Shown here in pieces: positions 5,653 to 6,723 of a DNA stretch of 6,723 nucleotides. Numbering within the stretch: the first letter of the stretch is position 1; each line of letters begins with the position of its first letter. The DNA comes from Halomonas sp. (GTDB lineage: Bacteria > Pseudomonadota > Gammaproteobacteria > Pseudomonadales > Halomonadaceae), in assembly GCA_003560175.1 (NCBI GenBank), contig PWIZ01000361.1:1-6723 (forward strand). The letters run 5' to 3'. Under the pieces are notes generated by a model. The model searched no databases and was not told where the DNA came from. It saw nothing but the letters and a program-made list of their open reading frames with translations. Position numbers and translations under genes: made by a program.

Positions 5653-6723
5653 ACCTGAGTCCCGAACTGCTCACCCTGTTCATGTTCATCGGCCTGCTGA
5701 TCGGCCTGTTCATGGGCCACCCGCTGGCCTTCGTGCTGGGCGGCGTGGCCGTTATCGGCGCCTTCCTGGGCCCCGGCGAGCGCGTGCTCGGCACCATCAT
5801 CAACAACATCTATGGCAACGCCATGGACAACTATGTGTTGGTGGCCATCCCGCTTTTCGTGCTGATGGCGCGATTCCTGAACGACTCGGGCGTCACCGAG
5901 AAGATGTTCGACACCATGCGACTGCTGCTGGCCAACCTGCGCGGCGGCCTGGCGCTGACCGTGGTCATCGTCTCGGTGCTGCTGGCCGCCACCACCGGCA
6001 TCGTCGGCGCCTCCATCGCGGTGATGGGCATGATCGCCCTGGCCCCGATGCTCAAGTATGGTTACAACAAGGAACTCAGCTCCGGGGTCATCATGGCCAG
6101 CGGCTGCCTTGGCATCCTGATTCCGCCCAGCATCATGCTGATCCTGATGGCCAGCTACTCGCCGGTGTCGGTGGGCGCCCTGTTCGCCGGCGCCCTGGTC
6201 CCTGGCGTGATGCTGGGCTTCATGTATGCCCTCTACGTGCTGGTGATCTGTTACGTCAAGCCCGCCTACGGGCCGAAAGTGCCGGCCGAGGAGCGTGCCG
6301 AGACCAGCACCGGCCAACTGCTGATCATGCTGGCCAAGTATGTGCTGCCGCCCATGTCGCTGATCCTGGGGGTGCTCGGCGCCCTGTTTACCGGCATCGC
6401 CACCGCCACGGAGGCCTCGGCCATCGGGGTCTTCATCGCCTTCCTGCTGTTCATGATCTTCGGGGACCGCAAGCTCTCCACCTGCTACCGCACCCTGATC
6501 GACGCCGGAAAGACCACCACCATGGTGATGCTGGTGCTGGTGGGCGCCACCGCCTTTACCGGGGTGTTCTCCCGCGGCGGCGGCATGACGGTGATCAGCG
6601 AACTGGTGCTGGCCATGCCCGGTGGCACCACCGGCGCGCTGATCCTGATGCTGTTCCTGGTGTTCATCCTGGGCATGTTCCTGGACTGGACCGGCATCGT
6701 GCTGCTCAGCTTCCCGATCATGC
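5649..6723 (+). CDS. dctM: TRAP transporter large permease subunit DctM, 3' end missing
   Basis: The transport subunit of the sodium-driven TRAP carrier in the inner membrane. 358 codons are present; the family usually has about 425-450 residues, so the last helices are outside the window. Seen: hydrophobic segments along the whole length, IPLFVLMARFLNDSG (67-81), TGIVGASIAVMG (116-127, first re-entrant hairpin), GYNKELSSGVIMASG (138-152), LGILIPPSIMLILMA (154-168), GIATATEASAIG (249-260, matching hairpin of the second repeat) and LGMFLDWTGIVLL (341-353). The two motif sets reflect the inverted structural repeat of the family. Its ATG overlaps the dctQ stop (ATGA), with a G-run at 5636-5641 serving as ribosome binding site, so translation is probably coupled to dctQ. 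Family assignment is secure; specificity is set mainly by DctP. Confidence 0.95.
   Translation, partial: MNLSPELLTLFMFIGLLIGLFMGHPLAFVLGGVAVIGAFLGPGERVLGTIINNIYGNAMDNYVLVAIPLFVLMARFLNDSGVTEKMFDTMRLLLANLRGGLALTVVIVSVLLAATTGIVGASIAVMGMIALAPMLKYGYNKELSSGVIMASGCLGILIPPSIMLILMASYSPVSVGALFAGALVPGVMLGFMYALYVLVICYVKPAYGPKVPAEERAETSTGQLLIMLAKYVLPPMSLILGVLGALFTGIATATEASAIGVFIAFLLFMIFGDRKLSTCYRTLIDAGKTTTMVMLVLVGATAFTGVFSRGGGMTVISELVLAMPGGTTGALILMLFLVFILGMFLDWTGIVLLSFPIM

Noticed and set aside
5547..6317. A 256-codon open frame on the minus strand over dctQ and dctM
   Set aside because: His/Gln/Asp-rich repetitive translation typical of the complement of hydrophobic membrane codons; the plus-strand DctM reading carries the conserved motifs.
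3923..6723. The operon being the ectoine carrier TeaABC known from Halomonas
   Set aside because: DctP lacks the TeaA sequence pattern as I recall it and instead has the WPGYW and AGGEVYQAIERG signatures of the TakP/FcbT1-like group.

Overview
The window comes from a GC-rich gammaproteobacterium, most likely a halophile of the Halomonas type. The grounds are the close match of the TmcA and PepD motifs to the enterobacterial proteins, the heavy G/C bias at third codon positions, and a very acidic exported binding protein. This placement is inferred from protein resemblance; no marker gene is present.

Layout. The left half is on the minus strand: the first 428 codons of an M20C dipeptidase gene (pepD, running off the left edge), and upstream of it a complete tmcA, the tRNA(Met) wobble-cytidine acetyltransferase. 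The two are 115 bp apart and point the same way. The right half is on the plus strand and is a TRAP transporter operon in the order dctP (periplasmic binding protein), dctQ (small membrane subunit) and dctM (large membrane subunit, cut by the right edge). Positions 3555-3922 form a 368-bp divergent control region between tmcA and dctP. It holds a good sigma70-type promoter for tmcA, a weaker one for dctP, a perfect match to the IHF consensus in an AT-rich island, an AT-only inverted repeat, a 10-bp direct repeat, and a strong stem-loop near the probable 5' end of the dctP message.

How the parts work together. DctP binds an organic anion in the periplasm and hands it to the DctQ-DctM membrane complex, which imports it using the sodium gradient. 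Two stable stem-loops between dctP and dctQ, the second followed by a T run, should stop part of the transcription, so binding protein is made in excess over the membrane subunits. dctQ and dctM overlap by ATGA and are probably translationally coupled. TmcA and PepD are housekeeping functions (decoding accuracy and peptide turnover) with no evident link to the transporter.

I see no mobile element, CRISPR array, RNA gene, defence system or unknown protein family. The least explained part is the tmcA-dctP control region, followed by the dctP-dctQ spacer. The transporter's substrate cannot be fixed from this window.
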